Assembly (NCBI GenBank): GCA_026129465.1 | Contig: JAHCIA010000001.1 | Span: 2,803,964-2,867,963 of the forward strand | DNA from: Flavobacteriales bacterium | Lineage (GTDB): Bacteria; Bacteroidota; Bacteroidia; Flavobacteriales_F; PHOS-HE28 | Direction of reading: 5' to 3' | Length of the DNA: 64,000 nucleotides | Part shown: piece by piece, positions 34,611 to 42,646 of the stretch | Position numbering within the stretch: position 1 is the stretch's first letter | Layout: each line of letters starts with the position of its first letter | Notes under the pieces: generated by a model | Seen by the model: only the letters and a program-made list of their open reading frames with translations | The model's database searches: none | Told to the model about the DNA's origin: nothing | Made by a program: the position numbers and the translations under genes

Positions 34611-35285
34611 TCAACGATTGATGAACATCCACACAGGGATGAGGGCGAAGAACACCGGCAACACAACGGCGACGAAAACGCCGATGTTCTTGATGATGGG
34701 CATGTACCTCGGGTGGTTGAGCCCCAGCGACTGGAAGGCGCTTTGGAAGCCATGAAGCAGGTGGAAGGCCAGCACGGCCATCATCACCACGTACAGGGCC
34801 ACATACCACAGTTCCGAAAAGGCGAACGCGACCACCGCGTAGAGGTCCTTATTGCCTGCGGCGTCCAGGCCGAGGTCGCCCCAGTGCATCTCATACCAGA
34901 AGCGCTTCATGTGGATGACCAGAAAGACCAGCAGGAGGGTGCCGAGCAGGGCCATCTGGCGGGCGTACCAGGCGCTGTTGGTGCCGGGCTTCTCGTAACT
35001 GTACTTCACCGGGCGTGCCTTGCGGTTCTGGATGGCCAGCAGGAAGCCGTCGAAGGCGTGGAACAGGATGCTGAAGTAGAGCACATAGCTGATCACCTTC
35101 ACCACCGGGAAGGTGGTCATGAAGTGGGCGTACGCATTGAACCGCAGCTGGCCTTCGGGACTCATGTCCAGCAGCTGCAGGTTGCCGGCCAGGTGGGTAA
35201 TGAGGAAGAGGACAAGGAAAAGGCCCGTGAGGGCCATCCAGTACTTCTTCGTGAGGGAGGAGCCGAGGAGGGCGGATCGTGCCAT
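34611..35285 (-). CDS. sdhC: Succinate dehydrogenase cytochrome b subunit
   Basis: 224 residues from ATG 35285 (MARSALLGSSLTKKYWMALT). Five hydrophobic helices: YWMALTGLFLVLFLITHLAG, VISYVLYFSILFHAFDGFLL, MALLGTLLLVFLVIHMKRFW, ALYVVMMAVLAFHLLHGFQS and FVAVVLPVFFALIPVWMFI. Histidines within helices 1-4 are candidate di-heme ligands of the single-anchor type B complex. First gene of the operon; a TACCTTCG box lies upstream. Confidence 0.93.
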   Translation of the reverse strand: MARSALLGSSLTKKYWMALTGLFLVLFLITHLAGNLQLLDMSPEGQLRFNAYAHFMTTFPVVKVISYVLYFSILFHAFDGFLLAIQNRKARPVKYSYEKPGTNSAWYARQMALLGTLLLVFLVIHMKRFWYEMHWGDLGLDAAGNKDLYAVVAFAFSELWYVALYVVMMAVLAFHLLHGFQSAFQSLGLNHPRYMPIIKNIGVFVAVVLPVFFALIPVWMFINR

Positions 35286-35596
35286 GGTCAATTGCTAACA
35301 GCGGAAGCGGCGATAGCGTTCGCGGCCGCGAAGGTAGCGGGCAGGGGTTCATGACGGGTTCCCGGGTTCTGTCAGGTGGCCGTTTCAGCAGGATGGCCCC
35401 AAGCCAGTTCAGCTTCGAACGAAACGCATGGAGACATTGCCGAACCAGCAGGACACGGACCCCCAACTCGGTCCATACCCCCAGCACGAACCCATTTGTG
35501 ATGGTGCCATTCGGCAGCCCGGCTTTGGTCAGTCGGTCTCTCGCCGGCGTGCGACCCCACTTCTTCGCACCCCCTTCGCTCTCCTACCTTCGCCCT
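35286..35596. promoter_or_regulatory. Divergent promoter region of sdhC and pepP
   Basis: No gene is seen in this 311-base gap. TACCTTCG on the minus strand (35329-35336) serves sdhC, and TACCTTCG on the plus strand (35585-35592) ends 4 bases before the pepP ATG. The rest shows no repeat or strong hairpin. Confidence 0.55.
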
Positions 35597-36913
35597 ATGC
35601 GCTACACCCCCCCTTCCGCCGCCACCTACCGAGAGCATCGCGCCCGTTTCCGCCAGCAGATGGAGAAGGGTGGTCTCGCCATCTTCCACAGCAACGACGT
35701 GATGCCCACCAGCGCCGACGGGCACCTCCCGTTCAAACAGGCAAGCGACATCCTGTACCTCACGGGCATCGACCAGGAGGAGACCATCCTGCTGCTGTTC
35801 CCCGATGCGGTGGACCCCAAGGACCGCGAGATCCTCTTCGTGCGCGAGACCAACGAGCACATCGCCATCTGGGAGGGCGCCAAGTTCACCCAGGCCGAGG
35901 CCACCGCCTTGAGCGGAATCGCCACCGTACTCTGGACCAGCGCCTACGAGGCCACCGTGAAACGGCTGCTGCCCCAGGCGGAGAAGCTGTACCTGAACAG
36001 CAACGAGCACCTGCGCCAAAGCAACGAGGTGGAAACGCGTGAGGAGCGGCTGAACAAGGTGCTGCGAGAGCGCTACCCGCTGCATGAACTGAAGCGCAGC
36101 GCGCCGATCATGCACCGCATCCGCAGCCGCAAGACGGCCGAAGAAGTGGCGCAGATCCAGCGCGCGGTGGACATCACGGGCAAGGCCTTCAAGCGTGTTT
36201 GCGGATTCATCAAGCCCGGGGTGAAGGAGTACGAGATCGAAGCGGAGATCACCCACGAGTTCCTGCGCAACGGCTCGCGCGGGCATGCCTACACGCCCAT
36301 CATCGCCAGTGGCTACAGCGCCTGCGTGCTGCACTACATCACCAACGACCAGGTCTGCCAGGACGGCGATGTGGTCCTGATGGACTTCGGCTGCGAGTAC
36401 GGCGGCTATGCCAGCGATCTCACGCGCTGCCTGCCGGTGAACGGCCGCTTCACCGATCGCCAGCGTGCGGTATACAACGCCGTGCTGCGCGTGAAGAACG
36501 AGGCCACCGCACTGCTGCGTCCCGGAACGATGCTGGCCGACTACCACAAGGAGGTGGGCCGCATCATGGAAAGTGAGCTGATCGGTCTGGGCCTGCTGGA
36601 CAAGACCGAGGTGAAGAATCAGGACCCCGAGCGCCCGCTTTACAAGAAGTACTTCATGCACGGCACCAGCCACTTCCTGGGTCTGGACGTGCACGACGTG
36701 GGCCTGTGGACCGAGCCCATCGCCGAGGGCATGGTCTTCACCGTGGAGCCGGGCATCTACATCCGCGAGGAGAAACTGGGCATCCGCCTGGAAAACGATG
36801 TGCTGGTGACCAGTGGCGCGCCTGACGACCTGTTCAAGGCTATCCCGGTGGAGGCGGAGGAGGTGGAGGAGTTGATGGCTTCCATCAGGAAGGCGTCCGG
36901 CGTGGCCATGTGA
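35597..36913 (+). CDS. pepP: Xaa-Pro aminopeptidase, M24B
   Basis: 438 residues from ATG 35597 (MRYTPPSAATYREHRARFRQ). An N-terminal creatinase-like domain (GGLAIFHSNDVMPTSADGHL, SDILYLTGIDQEETILLLF) precedes the pita-bread domain. The five metal ligands are in VVLMDFGCEYGGYASDLTRC (two Asp), FMHGTSHFLGLDVHDVGLW (His), EGMVFTVEPGIYI (Glu) and GIRLENDVLV (Glu). It removes N-terminal residues preceding proline. The start lies 4 bases after the promoter box, so the mRNA is probably near-leaderless. Confidence 0.94.
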   Translation: MRYTPPSAATYREHRARFRQQMEKGGLAIFHSNDVMPTSADGHLPFKQASDILYLTGIDQEETILLLFPDAVDPKDREILFVRETNEHIAIWEGAKFTQAEATALSGIATVLWTSAYEATVKRLLPQAEKLYLNSNEHLRQSNEVETREERLNKVLRERYPLHELKRSAPIMHRIRSRKTAEEVAQIQRAVDITGKAFKRVCGFIKPGVKEYEIEAEITHEFLRNGSRGHAYTPIIASGYSACVLHYITNDQVCQDGDVVLMDFGCEYGGYASDLTRCLPVNGRFTDRQRAVYNAVLRVKNEATALLRPGTMLADYHKEVGRIMESELIGLGLLDKTEVKNQDPERPLYKKYFMHGTSHFLGLDVHDVGLWTEPIAEGMVFTVEPGIYIREEKLGIRLENDVLVTSGAPDDLFKAIPVEAEEVEELMASIRKASGVAM

Positions 36914-36945
36914 TCCTGTTGCAGGCCCCCGGCTGATACCATCGT

Positions 36946-36953
36946 TACCTTCC
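36946..36953 (+). promoter_or_regulatory. -7-like box before the GldL-like gene (TACCTTCC)
   Basis: TACCTTCC, two mismatches to TAnnTTTG, 35 bases before ATG 36989. Confidence 0.3.
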
Positions 36954-36988
36954 GTGCTCGCCGGCATTGAGGGAGAAACTCCATCACC

Positions 36989-37513
36989 ATGCGCATCCTG
37001 CGTCACCTCGGTTTCGCTGGCCTGTTGGCCGGCTCCCTCTTCAAGCTCATGCACTGGCCGGGCGCCAACCTTTTGGTCCTGACCAGTGCCATCATGATAT
37101 TCCTGGCTTGCGTGGCGGCCTTTGTGCGTGCCCGTGAGCATCGCTCCACCGGCACGACCATCGCGCGGACGACCGGCTTGTTCCTGTTGGTGAGCGGTGT
37201 GCTGCACCTGCTGACCATACCGGGTGCGCTGCTCATGCTCTATGGTTCGGCGGGCGCAGCATCCTTCCTGCTTCTGTCGGACCGCATGGGTCTGCGCATG
37301 AAGGATGTCCGTCCACCACGACTGGCCGGACTGCTCCTGACGGGTCTGTTGTTGATGGCCACAGGAGGTCTGTTCAAGCTGATGCATTGGCCCACGGCCA
37401 ACGTCCAACTCCTGGCCGGTCTCCTGGCCAGTGCGGCATGGATACTCGCCACCATGAGGGATCCCAAGCGCGGCGAGCGATCCATGTCCGTTGGGTCGCC
37501 AGAGCCACGATGA
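36989..37513 (+). CDS. Membrane protein with duplicated GldL-like motif
   Basis: 174 residues, five or six hydrophobic segments. The phrase GSLFKLMHWPGAN (residues 15-27) recurs as GGLFKLMHWPTAN (126-138). GxLFK-x-MHWPGA is the N-terminal membrane motif of the gliding/T9SS motor protein GldL, where the lysine/glutamate region is thought to respond to proton flow. Here the protein is a compact repeat of that element without GldL's cytoplasmic tail. It is not GldL itself; a relation is inferred from the motif. Confidence 0.7.
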   Translation: MRILRHLGFAGLLAGSLFKLMHWPGANLLVLTSAIMIFLACVAAFVRAREHRSTGTTIARTTGLFLLVSGVLHLLTIPGALLMLYGSAGAASFLLLSDRMGLRMKDVRPPRLAGLLLTGLLLMATGGLFKLMHWPTANVQLLAGLLASAAWILATMRDPKRGERSMSVGSPEPR

Positions 37514-37558
37514 CGGGCCACCTCGCCGATCGCAGGGCGATGGGCGCAGCAGGCCTGT

Positions 37559-37699
37559 TCAGCGGATGAGGTAGACCACTTGCACCGCCGTTTCCAGCGT
37601 GGTGTCCACCACACAGGTGTGGTGGACCTGTCCATACTCGTCCTTGTCCAGCACATTGCCGGCCACGGTGAGCCCGCGGTACACGGGAATGATGGGCAT
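37559..37699 (-). CDS. Very small protein (46 aa)
   Basis: The reverse strand reads MPIIPVYRGLTVAGNVLDKD, then EYGQVHHTCVVDTTLETAVQ and VVYLIR before TGA. It starts 8 bases after the stop of the 86-codon gene at 37708 and uses the same codon style, so it looks genuine. No family recognised. The sequence could form a small beta-sandwich-like fold. Confidence 0.5.
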   Translation of the reverse strand: MPIIPVYRGLTVAGNVLDKDEYGQVHHTCVVDTTLETAVQVVYLIR

Positions 37700-37707
37700 G
37701 GAGGAGG

Positions 37708-37968
37708 TCAAGCGACGCGGCGGAGTTGGAAGGGCTTCACGGTGGAGGTCTCCCCGTCGAGCACCATCAGGTAGTACTCCTCGCCGTCGAGGTCGGTGAT
37801 GCGAACCCGCGTCACAGGGCCGCGCACTTCGCCGGTCTTCACGATGCGGCCTTGGTCGTCGCAGATGTCGAATAGCGCGTCATCGGTGCCCGGCTCATAG
37901 TCGAACATGAGCAGGCGCTCGATCTGGTCGATGCGTACGCGGATCTGGGTGCTTCCTTCCCTCGGCAT
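37708..37968 (-). CDS. Small hypothetical protein (86 aa)
   Basis: 86 residues: MPREGSTQIRVRIDQIERLL, MFDYEPGTDDALFDICDDQG, then RITDLDGEEYYLMVLDGETS. Beta-rich, acidic, no signal peptide, no family known to me. It forms a probable two-gene unit with the 46-codon gene downstream. Upstream (37969-38378) there is a strong hairpin and a 19-codon open frame, which could form a leader. Confidence 0.6.
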   Translation of the reverse strand: MPREGSTQIRVRIDQIERLLMFDYEPGTDDALFDICDDQGRIVKTGEVRGPVTRVRITDLDGEEYYLMVLDGETSTVKPFQLRRVA

Positions 37969-38023
37969 GGTGGCTGACGGCTTCTACGCCGCCCGGGCCG
38001 CCGGGGTTCCGGAATGCGACGGA

Positions 38024-38051
38024 GCCCGGCCCGCCATGCGGCGGACCGGGC
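38024..38051. promoter_or_regulatory. GC hairpin upstream of the small-gene pair
   Basis: GCCCGGCCCGCC (38024-38035), loop ATGC, GGCGGACCGGGC (38040-38051): 12 bp with one mismatch. No U-run follows on the minus strand, so it may be a leader structure rather than a terminator. It lies between the 19-codon frame and the 37968 start. Confidence 0.45.
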
Positions 38052-38085
38052 CCCTGCCACCAAACCAAGAACGAACGTCCTTGAC

Positions 38086-38145
38086 CTAACTGCCCTGGTC
38101 GTTGAAGATCCACAGGCCCCGAGCTTGATGCGTGCTGGTGTTCAT
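38086..38145 (-). CDS. Possible 19-residue leader peptide
   Basis: ATG 38145 to TAG 38086 reads MNTSTHQARGLWIFNDQGS. It precedes the hairpin at 38024-38051 and the small genes. Evidence is position and a plausible composition only. Confidence 0.2.
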   Translation of the reverse strand: MNTSTHQARGLWIFNDQGS

Positions 38146-38378
38146 GGCAACGAGGGTTTTCGCTTTGACAACTCCAAAATACCGCGGGTTGTTCTCCATT
38201 CCTTGGCGGGAACGAGCAACGGCCCTGGCGCATGGACCAGCGGCGATGGTGCCGTGTGGAGAAGGGTCCAGCAGCCTGGCCCCGGCCCGCTCCGTTGGCC
38301 CGATCGGAAGCGCCGTTCACCGGCCGCACGTTCCCGCTATGGACGACCGGCCTATCTTTTCGCCAAAGACCTGAAGCC

Positions 38379-39131
38379 ATGGCCCTGCGCGCGTTGATCG
38401 TGGATGATGAAGCCGATGCCCGGGAGAACCTCCGCCTGATGTTGGAGGAACACTGCCCCGAAGTGGAGATCGCCGGGCAGGCGGCCAGTGCGGCCGAGGC
38501 CCGGGCCAGGATCCAGGAGCTGCAACCCAATGCCTTGTTCCTGGACATCAAGATGCCGGGCGAGGACGGCTTCCAACTGCTGGCCTCCATCGCCGAGTTG
38601 GACCTGCCGGTGGTCTTCACCACCGCCTATGATGAGTATGCGCTGAAGGCCTTCAAACAGAATGCGCTCGCCTACCTGGAGAAGCCCATCGACACGGAGG
38701 AACTGAAAAGCGCCGTGGTGAAACTGCAACGACTGGCCGGCGTGATCGGCAGTGCCCAGCCCTCGGCGATCGCGGCTTTGATGAAGGACCCCGCATCGCC
38801 GTTGAGTTCACGGCTGGCCATTCCCGGCCGGGAGGGACTGGTGCTTCTGAAGCATGAGGACATCCTGTACCTGGAGGCCAACGACAGCTACACCACCGTG
38901 CATCTGAAGGATGGCAAGCGCAGTGTGAGCAGCAAACACATCCGGGTGTTCGAGAACAACCTCGATCCCAAGGTCTTCTTCCGGGTCCACAAATCATTCA
39001 TCATCAACCTGGCCCACCTGTCCAGCTTCAACCGGGCCGAAGGCAACATGGCCGTGCTCGACACCGGTGCCATGATCCCCGTTTCACGCCGGCGACTGCC
39101 TGATTTCCTGGCCCTGATCAACACCTTCTGA
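38379..39131 (+). CDS. LytTR-family response regulator
   Basis: 250 residues from ATG 38379. Receiver domain: MALRALIVDDEADARENLRL (acidic pair), ALFLDIKMPGEDGF (phospho-Asp), VVFTTAYDEYALKAF and AYLEKPIDTEEL (conserved Lys). From about residue 145 a LytTR DNA-binding domain: EGLVLLKHEDILYLEANDSY, TTVHLKDGKRSVSSKHIRVF and FFRVHKSFIINLAHLSSFNR. The stop overlaps the kinase start (TGATG), so regulator and kinase are coupled, regulator first. TATCTTTT (38353-38360) is a likely -7 box. Confidence 0.93.
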   Translation: MALRALIVDDEADARENLRLMLEEHCPEVEIAGQAASAAEARARIQELQPNALFLDIKMPGEDGFQLLASIAELDLPVVFTTAYDEYALKAFKQNALAYLEKPIDTEELKSAVVKLQRLAGVIGSAQPSAIAALMKDPASPLSSRLAIPGREGLVLLKHEDILYLEANDSYTTVHLKDGKRSVSSKHIRVFENNLDPKVFFRVHKSFIINLAHLSSFNRAEGNMAVLDTGAMIPVSRRRLPDFLALINTF

Positions 39132-42100
39132 TGACCTCGAACGGCCGGCATCGGGCCGTGTCGGTGCGCATCGTTGCGATCCTGCTGCCGGGGTTGTTCC
39201 TCGCTGCGGGTACGCGGGGCCAGCAGCACTCTTTCCGGCAGTTCACGCCACAGGAGGGTCTGGCCCAAAGCCAGGTGCGCTGCATGGCGCAGGACGCTGA
39301 CGGATATCTGTGGTTCGGCACCCTGGGCGGGGCCAGCCGGTTCGATGGACGCGTGTTCGAGAACCACGCCTTGCAGGAGGGCATACCGGATGCGCACGTG
39401 AGCGCCATGGCCGTTGACGGAGAAGGCCGCTTGTGGCTCGCGTCCGGATCGGCGCTTGTGAGGCGCGCTGGTCCGAAGTGGATGCGGGAGGAGTTGCCGC
39501 CGGGCCTGGGTGGCGCACGCATCCTGGGCCTGGTGGCCGGCCGTGATGGCCGGCTTTTCGTGGGCACCGATGGCGATGGCATGTTCGTGCGCGACCGGGA
39601 CGGCATCAGGCCTTTGCCGGGTTATCCGGCCGATACCGCCTCCCATGTGCGCTCCCTGCTGGCGCTGCGCGATGGACGCCTCTTGATCGGGCTGCGCAAT
39701 GGTCTGTTGCTCTGGGATGGCGGCCGCTGTACCCAAGTGCCGCTCGGCGATACCGAACCCAAGGCCGTGAGCGCGCTGGCGGAAGGACACGATGGCGGTT
39801 GGTGGGTGGGCACCTTCCTCGAAGGGCTCTACCACATCCTGCCCGATGGAAGACAGGAGGAGTACGACGAGGAATCGAACCTGATCCGCAACAACGTGCG
39901 CTGTCTGCTGGTGGACGACAAGGGCAGGCTTTGGGTGGGCACCAAGTTCGGCCTCAACCTGTTCGAGGATGGCCGGTTCAAGGTCTTCACCATCCACCAG
40001 GGCATGCCCAACGACAACGTCTGGTGCGCCTTCCAGGATCGCGAAGGCAACCTGTGGTTCGGCACCGATGGCGCTGGCGCCTTGCGTTACGCGGGTGACC
40101 GCTTCACGACCTTCACCATACGCGATGGTCTGTGCAGCGACCTGGTGATGAACATCACGCAGGATGCGCAGGGCGACCTGTGGCTGGGCACCTACGACAA
40201 TGGCGTGTGCCGCATGGACGGCATGGCCATGGTCAATACGCTGGATGGTCTGCCCAACAACACCGTGTGGAGCGGCTTGTGCGGCCGTGATGGCACCCTC
40301 TGGTTCGGCACCAGTGAAGGCCTTGCCCGTATCGAACGTGGCGTGGTGCGTCCTCTGTCGCGGGAGGCATCACTCGCCCGGCAACGTGTACTCGCTTTGC
40401 ATGAGGATGAAGCGGGCAACATCTGGGCGGGTACTCGCGATGGGCTGGTGCGCATAGGATCCGATGGGCAGGTGAAGCACCACCAGGCGGGCCCCGATGG
40501 ACCCGGACGATCCATACGCAGGATCATCGACATTGGCGATGGCAAGATGCTGCTCGCCACGGAACAGGGCCTTTGCCGCTACGACCATGGAGTGTTCACC
40601 CGGTGGACCATTGCGGACGGACTGAGCGATGACAATGTGATGTGCCTGCTGCGCGATGGCGCCGGACGGGTCTGGGCGGGAACTTCCAATGGCATCACCT
40701 GCATGGAGGGTGGCGTGTTCAAGATCATACGACTCGCCTCGGATTTCGGATCCAACTATGTGGACATGCTGCTGAGCGACGAACGGGGACGTATCTGGGC
40801 CGGCACCAACAACGGACTCTTCGTCTTCCATCCGGACAGCTTGTTCGCCGACCCCTCCGCCCATGCACGGATCACCATGAACGACGGTCTGCGCGGTCTG
40901 GAGTTCAACTTGAACGCGGGGTTCGCCGATGCACGGGGAAGATTGTTCATGGGCAGTGCGGCGGGACTGGTCCACCATGATGTGCGCCGGCATGGCGATC
41001 CACCCCGGCCGCCCGCGCCCAACGTGCGCATCACGGGCCTGCGCTCCTTCCTTCAGCACACCGATTGGTCCGGCCAGTGCGACAGCATCGATGCCTCCGG
41101 CCTGCCCATTGGCCTTGAGCTCGCCTACCGCAGACATTACCTCACGTTCGACTACACGGGCATCAGCCTTGGCGCGCCCGAACGCGTCGTGTATCGCTAC
41201 CGGCTGCTCGGGCTCGACAATGAATGGCTTCCGGCCACCGACGCGCGTTTCGCCAGTTGGAGCAATCTGCCGCACGGCGAATACACTTTCGAGGTGATGG
41301 CCGCCCTGCAGGGCGGGCCTTGGAGTGCACCGTCCGCATTCACCTTCAGGATCTCGCCGCCATTCTGGTCGCGCTGGTGGTTCTTCGTATTGGTGCTGGC
41401 GGCCATGGTGCTCGCGGTCCTCGGGGTGGCCCACTACAGGTCGGTTCGCAGGGCACGCGCCGAACGCACCCGGCAGCTCATGCTGCGGTCGCGCATGTTG
41501 CAACTGGAGCAGCAAGCATTGAACGCGAACATGAACCGGCACTTCGTCTTCAACGCGCTCAACAGCATCCAGTACCACATCAACCGGCAGGATCGCGCCA
41601 CGGCCAGTCGCTACCTCACAAGCTTCGCCAAGCTCATCCGAAAGAACTTGGATGCCAGCCAGAACGACACCACCACCCTGGCGGAGGAGCTTGAGCGTTT
41701 GGAACTATACCTCACCTTGGAGCACATGCGTTTCAAGGACCGGTTCAGGTACACCATCCAGGTGGAAGCGGAAGTGGATACCTCACAGGTGCGTTTGCCC
41801 GCCATGATGCTGCAGCCGTACGTGGAGAACAGCATCTGGCATGGCATCTTGCCCATGCAGGAGCAGGGCCAGGTGGACATCCAGGTGGCGCGGTCAGGTC
41901 CCGGGCGCGTCCAGGTCACCATCGAGGATGACGGGGTGGGGGTGGAGCACAGCCTGCGGGCCAAGGAGGGTCAGGGTGGCGACCACATCTCCCGGGGGAT
42001 CGAGATCACGAAGGGCCGGGCGGACATTCTGAGACATCTGGCGCTCACGGACATACGTATCACAGGACCCGAACAGCGCCACAATCCGGGGACGGGCGAG

Positions 42101-42205
42101 GCCTTGGGCACCAGGGTCGTGATCGACCTCCCCATGGGCCATGGCCCTGCTGAAGGCAAGCAGGGTTTGCGAAAGGGCCAGGGCCAGCCTATATTTGGAA
42201 CATGA
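39131..42205 (+). CDS. Propeller-sensor histidine kinase, LytS type
   Basis: 1024 residues. A signal peptide (VAILLPGLFLAAGTRG) is followed by about a dozen two-component-regulator propeller strands (GYLWFGTLGGASRFDG, GRLWVGTKFGLNLFEDG, GNLWFGTDGAGALRYAG, GDLWLGTYDNGVCRMDG). A Y_Y_Y domain at about 680-740 (GLDNEWLPATDARFASWSNL), one membrane helix near 748-768 and a LytS kinase domain follow. The phospho-histidine is in MNRHFVFNALNSIQ, with Arg where NPHF is usual; VENSIWHGI and DDGVGVE form the ATP site. It senses something in the periplasm and signals to the coupled LytTR regulator. Confidence 0.92.
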   Translation: MTSNGRHRAVSVRIVAILLPGLFLAAGTRGQQHSFRQFTPQEGLAQSQVRCMAQDADGYLWFGTLGGASRFDGRVFENHALQEGIPDAHVSAMAVDGEGRLWLASGSALVRRAGPKWMREELPPGLGGARILGLVAGRDGRLFVGTDGDGMFVRDRDGIRPLPGYPADTASHVRSLLALRDGRLLIGLRNGLLLWDGGRCTQVPLGDTEPKAVSALAEGHDGGWWVGTFLEGLYHILPDGRQEEYDEESNLIRNNVRCLLVDDKGRLWVGTKFGLNLFEDGRFKVFTIHQGMPNDNVWCAFQDREGNLWFGTDGAGALRYAGDRFTTFTIRDGLCSDLVMNITQDAQGDLWLGTYDNGVCRMDGMAMVNTLDGLPNNTVWSGLCGRDGTLWFGTSEGLARIERGVVRPLSREASLARQRVLALHEDEAGNIWAGTRDGLVRIGSDGQVKHHQAGPDGPGRSIRRIIDIGDGKMLLATEQGLCRYDHGVFTRWTIADGLSDDNVMCLLRDGAGRVWAGTSNGITCMEGGVFKIIRLASDFGSNYVDMLLSDERGRIWAGTNNGLFVFHPDSLFADPSAHARITMNDGLRGLEFNLNAGFADARGRLFMGSAAGLVHHDVRRHGDPPRPPAPNVRITGLRSFLQHTDWSGQCDSIDASGLPIGLELAYRRHYLTFDYTGISLGAPERVVYRYRLLGLDNEWLPATDARFASWSNLPHGEYTFEVMAALQGGPWSAPSAFTFRISPPFWSRWWFFVLVLAAMVLAVLGVAHYRSVRRARAERTRQLMLRSRMLQLEQQALNANMNRHFVFNALNSIQYHINRQDRATASRYLTSFAKLIRKNLDASQNDTTTLAEELERLELYLTLEHMRFKDRFRYTIQVEAEVDTSQVRLPAMMLQPYVENSIWHGILPMQEQGQVDIQVARSGPGRVQVTIEDDGVGVEHSLRAKEGQGGDHISRGIEITKGRADILRHLALTDIRITGPEQRHNPGTGEALGTRVVIDLPMGHGPAEGKQGLRKGQGQPIFGT
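42190..42197 (+). promoter_or_regulatory. -7 box (TATATTTG) inside the end of the kinase gene
   Basis: Exact TAnnTTTG match, 4 bases before the ATG of the small lipoprotein gene at 42202. Confidence 0.5.
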
Positions 42206-42471
42206 TGCGGCTCCTCAGAACATTGGAGATCCTTCCCGCGCTGATGGCGGTGGCCTTGGTATTGGCCTTGTCCGCCTGTGGCAAAGAACCGCTGGTGGAG
42301 CCCTGCACTTATGCTGATGATGCTGCGGTGGCGAAAGCCGGCGGTGAAGGCCAGGGAGCCACTTCTTCAGGTGCCAGCACCGATGAAGGCAATGGCGAGG
42401 GCACGGACATCAGCGATGACGGCGACGATCTCGGGGACAGCGAACGCAACCGCAAGAAGAGGCCGAACTGA
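42202..42471 (+). CDS. Small lipoprotein with acidic low-complexity tail
   Basis: 89 residues. MMRLLRTLEILPALMAVALV, LALSACGKEPLVEPC gives a lipobox SAC. The rest is a Gly/Ser/Asp-rich segment (GGEGQGATSSGASTDEGNGE, DISDDGDDLGDSERNRKKRP) ending in a basic patch. The start overlaps the kinase stop (ATGA) and a consensus promoter box lies just before, so it may be made both with the kinase operon and alone. No function known; such a short acidic anchor could be part of the sensing machinery. Confidence 0.7.
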   Translation: MMRLLRTLEILPALMAVALVLALSACGKEPLVEPCTYADDAAVAKAGGEGQGATSSGASTDEGNGEGTDISDDGDDLGDSERNRKKRPN

Positions 42472-42496
42472 CCCCCTTGGTCCGCCTCTTTCAAGG

Positions 42497-42520
42497 AACG
42501 CCCGGCATGCCGGGCGTTTT
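42497..42520 (+). terminator. Intrinsic terminator of the LytTR/kinase/lipoprotein operon
   Basis: AACGCCCGGCATGCCGGGCG TT is a perfect 22-base palindrome (42497-42518), followed by TTTCTTT. A textbook rho-independent terminator 26 bases after the lipoprotein stop. Confidence 0.92.
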
Positions 42521-42646
42521 TCTTTGGGATGCATCGCCCCCGCTTCCTCCGCGGTGCATGCCGTTGCCCGTTGACCATACCGACCGATGTCGCATGCCTC
42601 GTAGTTTCCCTCTGCATCCGGCATCAAGGCCGGCACATGCCACGGC

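Noticed and set aside
35372-37408. A 678-codon open frame antisense to pepP
   Set aside because: The plus-strand pepP has all metal ligands; the antisense protein has no recognisable domain and is His/Gln/Ala-rich shadow coding.
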